From NCBI RefSeq assembly GCF_030247195.1, contig NC_080672.1, positions 62,712,549-62,776,548 of the forward strand: a DNA stretch of 64,000 nt, written 5' to 3'. Position numbers and translations under genes: made by a program. How positions within the stretch are numbered: the first letter of the stretch is position 1; every line of letters begins with the position of its first letter. The notes under the pieces are model-generated. The model worked only from the letters and a program-made list of their open reading frames with translations, did no database searches and was not told the DNA's origin. Below, piece by piece: positions 33,974 through 46,261 of this stretch. This stretch comes from Topomyia yanbarensis (lineage: Eukaryota > Arthropoda > Insecta > Diptera > Culicidae).

Positions 33974-34990
33974 TAGTACTACGCTTTCAAACTTTCTTCC
34001 CATGATGAAGCAATAAAAAGCACATATTTGCATCATACATACTCACATTTTATTAATCACGCATATATCTCATTTTTAATAATGATAAAGATAAATAAAG
34101 TGGAGAGAAAATAAATTAAAGGGGTGTCGATCTTATCCCTGTGGGGTGTCGGTTTTACCCGCAGTGCCTACAAAAAGTCACTTTGTTTTCCAAGTTTTAC
34201 AACCAATAATTTTTAATGAAATTAATTTTTTGGAGCACTGAAAAAATTAAGTCTTGTTAAGAATTTTCTGAAGAAGAATCCTGCATAAAAATTATAATTT
34301 TATTGGTTTTGTGGCAACTTAGAAAAAGTGTTGAGCTTAAGGTGTCGGTTTAAACCATAATTCCCTTAAGCACAAAATGTACGTTCGCCAGGCTACTGTA
34401 AACGAAATACGCAATAGAAAAAAAAGTCAGAGAAAACTATATCTGAGATAAATAAATCCATTGACGTACACTTTATATTTGTGGAGCACCTTTGGATTCA
34501 TTCCAGAATATTTTCCAAAAGTCCATAAGTAAAATGTTGCAATCCTGTTTCTGTACATTGTTATCAAGCAGGGTTCTCTTGGACCGATTTTAATGCTTTT
34601 TGAGTCCATGTGCCGCTACGACAGAACGAAAACTGTTCAAGCCACCAACAGTTAATACTTAAAAGTACTCTTTACTGTTCACGTTAAGTTCTTAGAAAAC
34701 TTTCAAGCTTTTATTGGGAATTTAGAAACAGATTAAACCGCTATTAGAAATTACACTGTTCGGAAAATTATTTAAAACAAAAAACCTTAGCATTCTTTTC
34801 CTATATGAACTTTTGATTGATTCAGTAATGTTTGCTTGAATTGCTCAAGTAAAACAAATAGCTCAACCCCGCTATACGAAATCACCCTGCGGAAACGTCC
34901 ACGTGAACAATCGAAAGAAAATGAAAAAGGAAAAAAAATGTTTTAATACAAATAAATATTTATTTTTTGCTTCAGAAAAAATTGTGCTTG
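33974..34990. other. AT-rich spacer
   Basis: Low-complexity AT-rich DNA. 'GGGGTGTCG' occurs twice near 34122-34150 and a related 'GGTGTCGGTTTAAACC' near 34341, which hints at an old TIR element. No gene seen. Confidence 0.35.
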
Positions 34991-35009
34991 GACATAATGA
35001 AAAAAAACC

Positions 35010-36015
35010 TGTTTTAATCCACCTAGAGGTGCAATTGTGCCTTTCTCATTTCTCCAAACTATGATTTAATAGCTGGTTCGTACAATATAACTTTATGGAA
35101 ATGTCTTTCATTCTTATTACACTTGGTATGTATATATAAGAGCACCTTTTTGCACTCATCGCGGTATCGGTTTGAATCGGAGTTTTCTATGTGATCGACC
35201 TCCACAACCCGTAACTCCGGTGCTGGAAGTCGGATGGAGATGGAATTTAATATCAGTTTCTGGGGACGCAACACCTTTCATTTGAGACTAAGTTGAGCAA
35301 ATCTAGCCATTTTCGAGAAACCAATATAACCGTTATTCTGACTTTGGATGCTTCCGGATCCGTCGATGGTGGCCAGTGTGGCCAAAGAGACTTTGAATGA
35401 CTGTTGGGGACCTAGATCTACAAATTCAACAGTTGTGTTTACATTTTGGAAAAAAATCACCTTTTTACATTCATCGCAGAATTCGTTAGAATCGGGATTT
35501 GCTGCGTGATCGTACGTATCACCCTGTAATTCAGGAACCAGAACTCGGATCCACACAAAATTCAACAGCAGCTGATGGACCTTTCATTTAAAATTAAGTT
35601 TGTCAAAATCGGTTCAGAAAATTCCGAGAAACCGATTTGGAAAAATCAACAAATTTTGTTTTGTAACCATACTCTTCAACTCGTAATTCGGAACAAGATG
35701 TCGGTTGAAAATGAAATTCAATAGCAACCTATGGGAATATTATACCTTTCATTTGAATCTTAGTTTGTAAAAATCGGTTCAGCCATCTCCGAGTAACCGA
35801 TGTGGACATTTTGTTAACAAATCCGCACATACACACACATACATACACACATACACATACACACATACATACATACACACATACATACACACAGATATTT
35901 TGCGATCTCGGTGAACTGAGTCGAATGTTATATGAGACTCGTCCCTCCGGGCCTCGGTTAGAAAGTCGGTTTTTGGAGCAATTGCATAACCTTCCTATAT
36001 AAGAAAGGCAAAAGA
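35010..36015. mobile_element. mosquito-type dispersed repeat with ~300-bp internal sub-repeats (copy 1)
   Basis: The left end reads 'CCTGTTTTAATCCACCTAGA' then 'GTGCCTTTCTCATTTCTCC'; the right end is 'CCTTCCTATATAAGAAAGGC'. These form inverted tips around CCTTTCT. Inside, three related blocks repeat the series 'AACTCCGG...GAAGTCGGATG', 'GAAATTCAATAGCAGC', 'ACCTTTCATTTGA...AAGTTTG' and 'AAAATCGGTTCAGCCATCTCCGAG'. A CA-rich microsatellite (ATACACAC)n follows at 35824-35893, then 'GCGATCTCGGTGAACTGAGTCGAATG' and 'CCTCCGGGCCTCGGTTAGAAAGTCGG'. It is noncoding; I know the pattern from Aedes-type genomes but not its formal name. Confidence 0.7.
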
Positions 36016-36290
36016 ATAATATTTAATTAGCTTAATAAGCATGAGTTCAATGTTATCTTCATGTGATTATAATTTGCAAAGGTTGGTGGAATGCGTTTGA
36101 ACGTGTAGGGAATGGGGGTTTAGTAGAGTGGGTGTGGAGGATGCGTCAGAAATCCTTCATCTTATTTCGGTATACGGGGTGGATGAAGGAAATCTGGGCG
36201 TGAGGGTGATCCAAGAAGAGGGGAGTGATGAAGGAGGGAGGTGTAAGGGCAAGGTGGGGAGGGGGGGGAAGGGGCGGCTACGCAATACTC
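36016..36290. other. G-rich insertion between two copies of the dispersed repeat
   Basis: A stretch rich in GGGGTG/GGAGGG words (36070-36275), unlike its AT-rich neighbours. Possibly an inserted fragment. No gene. Confidence 0.35.
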
Positions 36291-37190
36291 AACTGCATAT
36301 TTTGCCTTCCATTTGAGACTTGGTTTGAGAAAATCGGTTCAGTCATCACCGATGAACCGATGTGACTTTAATTGTGGAATATGCCCGGAATTCCGGACTT
36401 CCGGAATCGTCGATAGTGGACAATACATTCAAAGAATGTTTGATTGGCAATCAGTGATCTAGATCTACGATTAGAAGTAATTTGGTGACCATTTCAATAG
36501 TTTTTAGCCTCTGAGGTATTACGATTGTACCGATTTATATGGGAAATTCCAGTGTATCCTTACTAACACCCCTGTAACTCCGGAAGCAAGAGTCAGAACC
36601 GAATGAAATTCAGCAGCAGTCAATGGCATTACTGTATCTTTCATTTGAAATTAAGTTCGTAAAAATCGGTAGAGAATTCGTTGTGGAATGGGTGTGATAT
36701 TAGCTTAGGAACTTGGCAGGTTCCCCGAGGGCGTCATGAACCGTCATAGGTGGCCAATGTGGTCAAAGCTGCTTTGATTGATCATTAGTGATCCAGACCC
36801 GCAAACTAGAGTAATGTTACATCAATTTTAATATGTTTTACATCATTTGAACATTATGGTGGTACCAGTTTATATGGGAATTTGCTGTGTGACCGCACTC
36901 TTCAACCCGTAACTCCGGAACCGGAAGTCGGCTCAACTAAAAATTCAATAGCAGCTTATAGGAGCGTTATACCTTTCAGATGAAACTAAGTTTGCGAAAA
37001 TCGGTTCAGCCATCTCTGAGAAAATTGTGTGAGTTTAAATGACACACACACACATACACACACAGACATTTGCCGATCTCGACGAACTGAATCGAATGGT
37101 GTATGATACTCGGCCCTCCGGGCCTCGGTTAAAAAGTCGATTTTTACAGTGATTGCATAGCCTTTCTTTATATGAGAAAGGCAAAAAAGG
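36291..37190. mobile_element. mosquito-type dispersed repeat (copy 2)
   Basis: Same internal blocks as copy 1: 'TTCCATTTGAGACTTGGTTTG' with 'AAAATCGGTTCAGTCATCACC' at 36307, 'GTAACTCCGGAACCGGAAGTCGG' at about 36908, then an (AC)n run at 37041-37065, 'CGATCTCGACGAACTGAATC', 'GGCCCTCCGGGCCTCGGTTA' and the end 'CCTTTCTTTATATGAGAAAGGC'. The left tip is missing or replaced by the G-rich stretch before it. Confidence 0.7.
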
Positions 37191-37635
37191 TTTTCAATGG
37201 CCTATTGAAAAGTGAAAAAACTACATATTTTATGTGTCTATCGTAGATAAATGGGTCGAAAACTAATTATAAATAATAATAATTAATAACGATGAATGAA
37301 TAAAACCATAGCTTTTTGAATATTACATTAACATAGTAGGGAGAACTTAAACTTGTCACCGGTAGGGTATAGGAACTCATCATCAGTGCATGGAATGTTG
37401 CGGTGGCTGCAGATGCTTTTAACAGCAAAGATAAAATTACATGATACCCTGATGCTCCCGCCCCAACCCAATGTTACTTAACTTGTTTAAAATAAATTTC
37501 TGAATGTATGCATATAATCAATGTTATAAATATAATTATCAAAGATCCTATAATGATGAACGATGTATCCACCATGTTAGCGTCTTGCTCTGGTTGCGGC
37601 TTCATGGATGTATTTTAAATAAAGAATATAAGGAG

Positions 37636-37970
37636 TATAATATAATATAATATAAAATAATATAATATAATATAATATAATATAATATAATATAATATAA
37701 TATAATATAATATAATATAATATAATATAATATAATATAATATAATATAATATAATATAATATAATATAATATAATATAATATAATATAATATAATATAA
37801 TATAATATAATATAATATAATATAATATAATATAATATAATATAATATAATATAATATAATATAATATAATATAATATAATATAATATAATATAATATAA
37901 TATAATATAATATAATATAATATAATATAATATAATATAATATAATATAATATAATATAATATAATATAA
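37636..37970. repeat. (TATAA)n pentanucleotide satellite, ~67 copies
   Basis: Nearly perfect (TATAA)n over about 335 bp with one early TATAAAATAA variant. The minus-strand open frame of 160 codons through it (alternating Tyr-Tyr-Ile-Ile-Leu) is a product of the repeat and is not called as a gene. Confidence 0.97.
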
Positions 37971-40830
37971 CTTAATACAATATAGTGTAATATAATTTAA
38001 TGTATGCTGAAACCCACACAAAACCAAATGGATAAAAAAGGAAAAAGAAACAAGTGTGACAGATCTTCTAGTGGCCATCGCCAATTATTTATTAAGTGGA
38101 TCATGAAATTTGCGTTTCGTCTTTGTCTCGTTTTTTGAGCTGGCGTAAATCGTTCGCTAGCTTAGTTAATGTCGGATTCTGATGTGACGAGGTCCATAAC
38201 TTTTTTAGTTATATATTTCGTGCCCTTAGTGATTTCACCCAAATCCTATTGTCAAGCGTCATTTTTGTAAACAGCTGTGAGCTCGAAATCAATAACGTTG
38301 TTCCCCATTTACCGACGTAACTCGTCATCCAATTTTCCTCCCACTCAACCGATACCATAAACCAGCAATGTCACATAATATCAAAAAACGTTCAATTAAA
38401 TTTTTATTTCCGGCAACCTTCCGGGTATACAGTAGAAAAAAAAAGTTCTGACCATCAGGCACACAGCCCTCAACACAGCACGAACTGACGCGATTTTTGC
38501 TCTACGGAAAACTTCTGCTCACCAACTTCCGACCATCGGCGACCATCGCTGCCCGGTTCCTGCTGTCCGTCCCACAGTCTGATTTTTGTTGTGTGTAATA
38601 AAAGCTCATAAATAACACTTTTTCGCGCTCTTTCTCTCTCTCTCTCTCAACAGCCGCACATGTCAGAATATTGCATAGTTGACAGTGTTATTTTTCCGCC
38701 CCGTCCCGTATCCGAGCAGCGCGGAATCGCAACAAAAACTACCGCAGTCACAGACTGTGACTGCGATGCACCATCTCTACATTCATACACATACCCATAA
38801 ATACCGGACCGCGCCGGAAGTGTTCATCATCATCAGCATCAAACCGAACCGGGGGGGTCGCAGTCTAGTCTCAGAGACTCCGTTTGGAATGCTGGCTTCG
38901 CGAAATTTTCGGAAATCCGGGACATATTTTTTAACCCAACTTCTCCAACCGAATTCCTGTTCGCAAAATGCATCCCGCGAAAGTTCGAGCCCGAGATAAA
39001 TGGGTGACAATATTTTGCGCGTTTGTCAATTAATCATTGTCGCAATTTGATTCGCTACTTGTATTGTGTGTGAAATATAAAAAACAGTAACAGGTTAGAG
39101 TTGAACCGAACGTGGTTCGCTTCTCTGAAAATCTGTGCGACCCGTCTAAAAGATTTGTTAGCCTCGCTTCGGAAAAGATTAGGTGAGTGTCGGAATCGTT
39201 GCTGATAGGTGTGGAAACGGTTATGTGGTGGGAAAGGTTGTAGCTTTTGACGTAGAACTAAGCTTCGGGCGACTGTGTCGGCGATAAATTGTACCATTTC
39301 CAAATAATATGGGAACGGTTTTTGACTTTTTTGTCTGTAAGCTGTATCGGGTATAAATCGTACTTCTGTACTTGTACAAACGATGGCAAAGAAAAAACAA
39401 ACAAAGTTGATTAACCCTTATCAAAATGACAAATCCACGCGCACGTTCAAAACACGTATTCCCTCTGGCTTCATTAACAAGCCCGTTTCCCAACTCTTCC
39501 ATCAGATCAATCGGTGAACATCAATCGCATCTCACATGCATCTCGCGGGTAACGCCTCATCACCGTCGTCGTCGTCATCATCACGTGGCTGGCGGTAGAC
39601 TATATGGGCCGATATATCCTTTACACATCCCAACAACATCAACGCACCTCTGGGGACTTCTGATGTATCTGTGCTATTCGCCTTAGCACTCCGTCGGGAA
39701 ATTGAACCGGCGAAAAATGTATCCATCCCGGCCGCGTACACCAGCAGCGGTACTATCAATTCGTGTGTCAGTGCGAGGCGCTTGCTGCTAGAAGATTCGT
39801 GACATTCACCACGCTTCCATATCAGCTTCCTACGCTGGCTCTGGTGCGTTCGAATCCGCTTTTTGCTTATTACGGACATTACTTTCCCGATGGTTTCACT
39901 GCGCTCTGTCGAAACTGTACTCAGACTATGAACGGTGAATTGATGGGATCTCATTGCGTTTTCGCCTTTGAAGGATGTTATTTACTGGGCGGCGGAGTTA
40001 ACGAATTTTCGGGATACTATATTTTATGAAAAGTTTTTTTTTCATGCGGAAATTTTGCATTACATAAATCAAGGATCTTTGTTAAAAAAAAATTCTACGG
40101 ATTTTATCAAATTTATAATTAATTATACCATAGAGCGTGACCGAGAAAACATCGGAACAACTCCACCATTGGCAACACCGTCACATCCTCGACTCGGACT
40201 ATGGCTTCTGAATGGGAAATTAATAACCCGCCACCATTAAATCGACCCCTGGAAGATCTATGAGCAGCCTACTGCCATCGGTTTTCAGCCAGCGGGTGCT
40301 TCCCGCCATTCATGGAGAAACTGCGGTTCTATGGTTCATATGGCGATAGGTGCCTGTCTACCCGTTTACCTTCTGCCCCGGGTCACAAGACAAGCACACA
40401 CCCATATTAATTCTGTTCGACCTTCCGAGTGAGCCTCTTAGGTACTCGCTGCTCAATCGATCGTGCGTCGTACAAAAGAAAGATGGTTGTGCATTCTGAA
40501 CACGGGGCTTTCTGGATGCGGGTACATTAGGGTGGTTGAGAATTGGGATTTCTAATATTAAAGCTTCTATTACAATCCTTTTGAAGGCTCTAAAAATAGT
40601 GGATAAGGTTAGATTACAAATCAATTAACCATATTAGAACGACTACGTTACATTATGGAACATGACTTTCAGCATACTTAGAAGCCGATTCTTAGGTCGC
40701 TGCCGAAATAAACGCGAGAAACAGGGCTAAACAGAAGCTGGATTAGAAAACGAGAAACCAGTCCGTTTACAATAAATCGAAACCAGGATGTCTTAATGTA
40801 AAGCGAACACAGGAGGCGACAAACGAATGC
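37971..40830. other. spacer with a GC-richer island at 38440-39010 and 39530-39960
   Basis: The 38440-39010 stretch contains a CT-rich run (38630-38650, GAGA-type), GC-rich words and no repeats that I recognise, as a promoter/5' UTR might. The 39530-39960 stretch has a minus-strand open frame of 140 codons with an Asp-rich run and no known domain. I cannot support a gene in either. A motif shared with 23450 and 63590 lies at about 38108-38195. Confidence 0.35.
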
Positions 40831-40835
40831 CACAA

Positions 40836-41433
40836 ATCAATGAAACCATCATCAATGTGGAAGTTATTTGAAAGTTTATGCTTAGTAGGTATCGGAAATT
40901 GACGATTTCCGCCATTTTGAAATCCAAGATGGCGACTTCCGGTTATCACAAAATAGGGAGAACCACCATCAATATGGGTGTCATTTGAAATGGGGTGGTC
41001 AGTGGATACCGAAAATCGACGATTACCGCCATTTTGAAATCCAAGATGGCGACTTCCGGTTACCACCAAATAGCGAGAACTAGTATCAATATGGGTGTCA
41101 TTTGAAAGGGGGTGGTCAGCAGACACCGAAAATTAACGGTTACCGCCATTTTGAAATCCAAGATGGCGACTTCCGGTAATCACAAAATAGTAAGAACCAC
41201 CATCAATATGGATGTCATTTGAAAGGAGGTGGTCAGCAGACACCGAATATTGACGATTACTGCCATTTTGAAATCCAAGATGGCGGCCTCCGGTTATCGA
41301 AAAATAGTGAGAAACATCATCGGTAGGAATGTCATTTGGAAGGGACTGGTTAGTAGACATAGAAAATTGATGTTTAGTGCCATTTCAAAATCCAAGATTG
41401 CGACTTCCGGTTACCAAAAATAGTGGGTATCAT
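40836..41433 (-). repeat. tandem array of a 117-bp unit (left, ~5 units)
   Basis: Each unit contains 'CCATCAATATGGGTGTCATT', 'GAAAGGGGGTGGTCAG(C/T)', 'ACCGAAAATTGACGATTACC', 'GCCATTTTGAAATCCAAGAT' and 'GGCGACTTCCGGTTA(T/C)CAC'. Landmarks stand at about 40929, 41047, 41164 and 41281, so the period is 117-118 bp. Since 117 is divisible by three, the minus strand stays open with a 39-residue periodic peptide ('...TGSRHLGFQNGGNR...'). The same unit forms an inverted array at 44929-46085. Confidence 0.9.
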
Positions 41434-41569
41434 TTGAACGATAGTGAACAGTACGAAACGATTCCTAGTATACAGAATGTTTCATGGCTAGCCTTACGAT
41501 CTTACTAATACTATGGATCCTTTCTGATTGGGGTTCGGACATAGGACCAGAGTTCAAAATAATCGAAGC

Positions 41570-41945
41570 TCTTTTATGAGTATTGAAAATGAACCTGATG
41601 TGACTCGCGATGAATAGAAAAAATATTCATTCAAAAATCCATGTTATTCATTTAGTTGAGTATCGTACAATAATATTTATATCATTTATTCTCCAAGTAA
41701 ATGTTTTCAAATATTGCTAAAACATAAAATATTAATTATCATTGCTTATATTGTCCCAAGGCCTACTTTGATGCGTTTTATTCGTTGTTGCACGTTCGCC
41801 TCGTACAATAATCGGAGATGAATAAAATTCTGCATTGAATGAATGAGCAGTTTGACGTTTTCAGTTTCGCCACTGAATATTGAAAATGAATGCGGCTGAA
41901 TATAATCAATTTTCATTCAATGAATTTGAAAATTTGTAACTCTGC
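41570..41945. repeat. dispersed ~400-bp repeat (inverse copy of 33390-33790)
   Basis: The tips are inverted: 'ATTGAAAATGAACCTGATG' at about 41583 and, inverted, 'CATTGAATGAAAATTGATTA' at about 41925. The inner block 'TTGTCCCAAGGCCTACTTTG' at 41752 matches the copy inside the pogo-like element. MITE-like, no gene. Confidence 0.6.
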
Positions 41946-41949
41946 ATAG

Positions 41950-43207
41950 GACGACATGATATGATATGAATAGATAACGTTTCGTGCACAAAGTGGGATT
42001 AGGGCCAAGTTCTCGTTGGTGGTACCCTGGACTTGGCGATGAGCCCAGGTTTTCTTTTTAACTTGGAGTGCCATGCCAGAACTGCCAAAGATAACAAAAT
42101 ACCAAAAGATCTATGGAGGCCCTTCGCGATAAACCCTGCATATCTACGTCTGCAATCTTTCAAACAGGATTCCCCTCCCGTGATAAAGGGAACCGTTCAG
42201 AACTTTTTAATTTACAAACAAGGGGTGCCGAATGTGAACCTACAAACGCTCGTGTTCGCGCGATCATCCGGAAGTCTCAAATCTCGGCCCTAGCAACATA
42301 GGTCAATGCGTTCAGTTGGACTAATAAAAAATAACGCTTATAGCCACTAGACAACACGTTCTATGGCACCACGACCGAAAACTAGTGATACCAGGGAACT
42401 CACTCGCTTCTGGCATCTGAACCGAATACTGAAAATTAAGTATCATTCACGGTCCACGCGATCATTCAAGAACACAGGCGAAAATGGAAATGGGCTCGCA
42501 GTTAAAAAAATCGAATGTATACAAGCGAAGTTACACGCTAGCACTCGCGAGATACAAAAACCAACATTATACACATAGGTGGACATGTAATCATGATCAT
42601 CAACGATCAACTACGCCCATGATTTCAAAAACAGAAAAATGTCTCGATGATTTAGTGAACGCTATTGCACTTATAATCTGATCAACATGGCCTCAACGAA
42701 CAAATAAACGCTTATTGCAACACGATCGAAAAGTCTCTAGCCCGCATATTTGAACCGTACACTCAATATCACAATCAGAAGCTCGGCCCGCTGCAATAGC
42801 TCTTTAGCTTCAGTAGGACAATTCTAAAAAAACAAACCGGTGTCAAAGCCGAACTTATTTTTTCCTACACATACTACAAAGTGTTCTTTTCATATCAGTT
42901 GCGTCTGGCTCAAATGACACGTTCCCTTCGTCTTTTCACTGCCTCCTTTGTCACTAAATACATAAAAAACAAAGCAATAAAGACAAAACTTCATCTTGTC
43001 ACGTCAAATTTTAAGGCCATGAAAATAAAAAAGCCCCATCTTCTTTCGATTCTACGAAAACACATTGCAAAAATAGCGACTTTCGTTTTGATATCTAATC
43101 CTAATCTCTTCTTTTATTTGCACTCAGCAACTAACAGTAACACCAGCTCAACCTGCTGCTGGGGAGAATTGGTTCTAGTATTAAAATTAAATCAGTTTTA
43201 CATTATA
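41950..43207. other. spacer, no gene recognised
   Basis: Several open frames of 60-110 codons, none resembling a known family. 42010-42300 is somewhat GC-richer. No clear repeats. Confidence 0.35.
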
Positions 43208-44128
43208 CAGGTTGATTAAAGATAAGGTTTTTTAACATGACATTTTCTCCTGATTAACGGGTGCTAACAACAAACTACGATGCTATTGTTGTTCAGTGTT
43301 GTTGGCCATTTCATAATGGAACGACTTACAATGGCTCACCGTTCTCAAATTGTGCAATGGTATTACGAAAAGCAGTGCTTTGTGAGGAATGAGTTTCGTG
43401 CTCTCCTATCATACTATGGTCGAAATAATCGGCCAACTGAGTTCACTATTCGCCATACAACCGAAAAGTTAGAGTCGCAGTTCACGTTATTGGATGATAC
43501 GCGACCAAATCGACCACATGCAGTACGCAGAAAAGAAATCATGGCGGCACTAGCCGAGAGTACGCGATGATCGCGAAGAATCGATTTGACACCTTTTTCA
43601 ATAACTTGGCTTGTCGTATGCAACAATATGGCGTATTTTACGGACGTCTTGGTAAAAAGCATATCAACAGACTGGGTACTGCGCAAACATGAATCCAGTA
43701 ATCTTGAGAAAATTTGTTTCCAATAAGACAGCACCACGTGCCACACAAGTAATGAAACATTGAAATAATTGCGGGAGAAACGTTTAATTTCCCATGGACC
43801 TGTCAGTTGATCGCCTAGATCGAGCGATATCACATCTATAGACTTTGTTCTATGGGGCTATGTGAAGTCAAAAGCCTGTGGATAAGCCTGCAACGATTGA
43901 AGCTTTGGAAGTCAACATTACTCGAGTAATTAGCCAGATACCAGCTGCTCGAACTCGTATTTAAAAATTGAACCATCTCACACGCTGCTATGGTCAAAAT
44001 TTATTAGAAATTGTTTACAAACAATTAATGGCAAAGTATGTTCTTTCGAGCGAAAATATAGACTCCCGATTTTATTAATTTTTAATGTTTTTTCCTAGTT
44101 GCACAAAAAAACTTCATGTTCATCCCTG
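43208..44128 (+). mobile_element. mariner-like (IS630/Tc1/mariner) element, internally deleted
   Basis: Starts CAGGTTGATTAAAG next to TA (43206-43207) and ends CATCCCTG (44128), with tips that pair with each other and with the second remnant at 62904. Inside, an N-terminal transposase piece 'RLTMAHRSQIVQWYYEKQCFVRNEFRALLSYYGRNNRPTEFTIRHTTEKLE' (helix-turn-helix part, 43320-43480) is followed after a deletion by C-terminal traces ('KPATIEALEVNITRVISQIPAA', about 43885-43950). The DDE core is largely missing, so it is non-autonomous. Confidence 0.8.
43275..43970 (+). pseudogene. mariner-like transposase remnant
   Basis: The first 90 codons are open to 43570 and look like the paired-type DNA-binding region of insect mariner-like transposases. 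Then frames change: 'LVKSISTDWVLRKHESSNLEKICFQ' and 'KTAPRATQV' at about 43650-43755 keep only hints of the middle part. The final part is in another frame. The protein cannot be made intact. Confidence 0.75.
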
Positions 44129-44928
44129 CAGAACTTTCAAAATTATGAATCTATAACTGAACCATTACTGAACATGTCCTTAGGTCGCTACAAGACCGAA
44201 ATGTTTTCCTCCGTCGACCGAACCTGAGTGAATGTGCTGAATACCCTTTTTTAAAACAAAGTTCTAAACGTGTTTCAAATGAGACAACAAATAGAAAAAC
44301 ATTGTAATGATACTGAAACATTTGTGCTTTAAAATTTCTACATAAAATATTATGCCTAAGAACATGCCCTAAGGAATTAATGCTTCCAAACCTGTTATAT
44401 AAATTAATGCTATTCAGTTCTTTCTTTCGGTCAGATGGCATTACTTTTTGCTTGACTACCAAGGATCGCTTCGGATTAGCTTCGCAACTTTTTGAAAACA
44501 AATCAAAACTGCAGCTGCTCTAACATAACTCAATCATCTCACCCACCAAAATTTACAACTCACCCCCGCCATTCAGTAGGCGCAAACCCAGTGGAGTCTA
44601 TCCGTTCTTGAGAAATACCTACAGAAGCATGTTGTCAGATGACTTAGTAATAAAAAAACGCATGAGGTACATCCGAAATACGGAACGCGTGTGCCAATAA
44701 AACATAAAAAGCGATATAGGCTTATCACCCTAGGTACATACAAAAATATTTTGACAGGAGACGTGGCTGTAACTTCTGTGGATAAATCATTTGTTAAAAA
44801 CTTTGATAAATCAGTATCACAAATCCATTACAATACGCTAACCTAAATGCAATTAAAAGTAGATAAAAAACTACAATTTTCACGGTATTATATAGTTACT
44901 TAAATAACCCAAAGATATAAAACCGCTT
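44129..44928. other. AT-rich spacer
   Basis: No open frame with recognisable content. 44151-44501 (-) is open for 116 codons, without a known domain. No repeats of note. Confidence 0.35.
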
Positions 44929-46085
44929 TAAATGACATACACATTGATGACATCACTCACCATTTTTTGGAAACCGGGAGTCTCCATCTTGGATTTTAAA
45001 TGACATCCATATTGATAATGACTCACTATTTTGTGGCAACCAGAACGCCACCTTGAATTTTGAAATGGCGGTTAACATCAATTTTCGATGTCTACTGACC
45101 ACCCTATTTCAAATGACATCCACATTGATGATACTCACTATTTTGGGATAACCGGAAGTCGCCATCTTGGATTTTAAAGTGGAGGTAATTGTTAATTTTA
45201 CGGGGTCTGCTGACTCACTTACACATGACACCCATATTGATAGCGGTTCTTGCTATTTTGTGGTGACCAGAAGTCGCCATCTTGGATTGCAAAATGGCGG
45301 TAATCGTCAATTTTTGGTGTCCACTGACCACACGCTTTCAAATGACACCCATATTGATACTGGTCACTTGTCAATTTTCGGTGTCTACCGACAACCCTCT
45401 TTCAAATGACACCCATATTTCTGGTGTTTCTCCAAATTTTGTGGTAACCGGAAGTCGCTATCTTGGATTTAAAAATGGCGGTAACCGTCAATTTTCGGAG
45501 TCCACTGACTACCCCCTTTCAAATGGCACCCATATTGATGGTGGTTCTATTTTGTGGTAACCGTAATTCGCCATCTTGGATTTCAAAATGGCGGTAATCG
45601 TCAATTTTTGGTGTCCACTGACCACCCCCTTTCAAATGATACCCATATTGATTGTGGTTCTCCCTATTTTGTGGTAACCGGAAGTCGCCATCTTGGATTG
45701 CAAAATGGCGGTAATCGGTAATTTTTGGTGTCCACTGACCACCCCCTTTCAAATGACACCCATATTGATGGTGGTTCTTACTATTTTGTGGTAACCGGAA
45801 GTCGCCATCTTGGATTTCAAAATGGCGGTAACTGTCAATTTTCGGTGTCTGCTGACCACCCCCTTTCAAATGACACCCATATTGATACTAGTTCTCGCTA
45901 TTTGGTGGTAACCGGAAGTCGCCATCTTGGATTTCAAAATGGCGATAATCGTCAATTTTCGGTACCCACTGACCACCCCATTTCAAATGACACCCATATT
46001 GATGGTGGTTGTCCCTATTTTGTGATAACCGGAAGTCGCCATCTTGGATTTCAAAATGGCCGATATTGTCCATTTCCGATGTCTG
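44929..46085 (+). repeat. tandem array of the 117-bp unit (right, ~10 units, inverted)
   Basis: Same unit as at 40836-41433 but in opposite orientation ('CCGGAAGTCGCCATCTTGGA', 'TTTCAAAATGGCGGTAATCG', 'TCAATTTTCGGTGTC', 'ACTGACCACCCCCTTTCAAA', 'TGACACCCATATTGATG'). Landmarks recur about every 117 bp, for example at about 45670, 45790 and 45915. The outermost unit of both arrays shares a special variant ('ATCGGAAAT(T/G)GAC'), so the two arrays look like inverted halves of one structure. Open frames on both strands are periodic and I regard them as noncoding. Confidence 0.9.
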
Positions 46086-46261
46086 CTAACCTATACGGAT
46101 ACTATATCTCATGATTTCTAAGGCATCGAAACATTGACCAAAATTTCATTATCCACAAGTCCGAATAAGAAATATCTGATTCTTTTCTTAGCGCAAAAGT
46201 GAGTTAATATTCTAAACCAGTCTTGCCCTGAAAATTTTGTCGAACCACTTTTGCGCGAATT

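Noticed and set aside
35802..35900. Possible CRISPR-like alternation of short repeats
   Set aside because: It is an (ATACACAC)n microsatellite inside an insect dispersed repeat; eukaryotic context and no spacer structure.
37602..38084. 160-codon minus-strand frame with Tyr/Ile/Leu repeats
   Set aside because: It is the translation of (TATAA)n plus short flanks.
39532..39954. 140-codon minus-strand frame with an Asp run
   Set aside because: No domain recognised, the Asp run is a (GTC)n simple repeat, and there are no supporting splice sites.
40767..46114. Periodic frames with '...TGSRHLGFQNGGNRQFSVS...' on either strand
   Set aside because: The period equals the 117-bp DNA repeat; both strands are open, stops appear in several units, and the repeat occurs as noncoding DNA in both orientations.
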